A DNA stretch of 5,281 nt from assembly GCA_964412395.1 (NCBI GenBank), contig CAYPOY010000353.1, positions 1 to 5,281 of the forward strand, read 5' to 3'. Below the pieces are notes generated by a model. The model did no database searches. It was not told the origin of the DNA and was given only the letters and a program-made list of their open reading frames with translations. The DNA is from CAYPOY01 sp964412395 (GTDB lineage: Bacteria > Chloroflexota > Anaerolineae > B4-G1). A program made the translations under genes and the position numbers. Below are positions 4,981-5,281 of this stretch, piece after piece (positions within the stretch are counted from its first letter, which is position 1; every line of letters starts with the position of its first letter).

Positions 4981-5281
4981 GTGACGACCAGAGCGCGTCG
5001 CGAGCGTGAAAAGGAAGAGCGGCGGCAGTCCATCCTCAAGGCGGCCCGTGAGGTTTTCTTCGAGAACGGCTTCCACCGCGCCACTGTGGATGACGTAGCC
5101 GGGCAGGCGGAAGTCAGCAAGGGCACTGTATACCTGTACTTTGAGAGCAAGGAAACGATCCTTGCTCATTTGCTCTTAGAGGGGCTGGATAAATTGATCG
5201 AGGAACTGGAACATGCTTACACAGCGGGGGAGCCTCTCCCGGCCGACGAGCGGCTGCGGCGACTGAGCCAGGCCTACCTGC
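4981..5281 (+). CDS. TetR/AcrR-family transcriptional regulator, 5' part (runs off the right edge)
   Basis: The first 100 codons are present, about half of a typical 190-220 residue family member. After a charged N-terminus (VTTRARRERE, rich in Arg and Glu), the three-helix DNA-binding domain is clear: ILKAAREVFFENGFHRATV (18-36) is helix 1 and the turn, DDVAGQAEVSKGTVYLYF (37-54) is the helix-turn-helix with the family-typical KGTVYLYF recognition-helix end, and ESKETILAHLL begins helix 4. The ligand-binding domain lies mostly outside, so the inducer cannot be guessed. Family members are dimeric repressors released by a small ligand. The start is GTG, chosen by the ribosome site and lack of any other usable start. 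It is divergent from the glycogen operon; regulation of itself is likely, regulation of the glg unit is possible but unproven, since such genes often control whatever lies downstream of them. Confidence 0.93.
   Translation, partial: MTTRARREREKEERRQSILKAAREVFFENGFHRATVDDVAGQAEVSKGTVYLYFESKETILAHLLLEGLDKLIEELEHAYTAGEPLPADERLRRLSQAYL

Noticed and set aside
4939..5169. A 76-residue - strand frame over the tetR start
   Set aside because: It is antisense to the clear TetR DNA-binding domain and to its consensus promoter.

Overview
The window looks like chromosomal DNA of a Chloroflexota (Anaerolineae-like) bacterium. This rests on three things seen here: a GlgA/GlgC pair of the bacterial type, a large alpha-amylase-family protein with a long N-terminal region of a kind I associate with that phylum, and a mini-protein with one membrane helix and a Thr-Pro tail, a tail style common in Chloroflexota. 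The assignment comes from recognising protein style, not from a search.

Layout from right to left. At the right edge (4981 to the end) is the 5' part of a TetR-family regulator on the + strand. It has a textbook sigma-70 promoter (TTGACA, 17 bp, TATAAT) whose -10 box is overlapped by an inverted repeat that looks like an autoregulatory operator. Back to back with it on the - strand is an extended -10 promoter (TGC-TATAAT) driving a compact unit: a 59-residue membrane mini-protein (4797-4618, GTG start, not an obvious long ORF), then glgA (4560-3091), then glgC (3081-1825). glgA and glgC are 9 bp apart and the glgC ribosome site overlaps the glgA stop, so they are probably translationally coupled.

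Between glgC and the next gene (1490-1824) is a 335-bp stretch without an intact gene. It holds a truncated PIN-domain toxin remnant (about 25 codons) and a 47-bp double-armed palindrome built from ATCTGCG / CGCAGAT units, which looks like a dispersed intergenic repeat. At the left (1489 to 1, - strand) is the first 496 codons of a large GH13 (alpha-amylase family) enzyme that runs off the window.

Together the genes describe alpha-glucan storage. GlgC makes ADP-glucose from glucose-1-phosphate and ATP, GlgA polymerises it into alpha-1,4-glucan, and the GH13 protein probably remodels or degrades alpha-glucan. The membrane mini-protein at the head of the operon and the divergent TetR regulator are the least explained parts. 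No CRISPR array, rRNA, tRNA, insertion sequence or convincing rho-independent terminator was seen.
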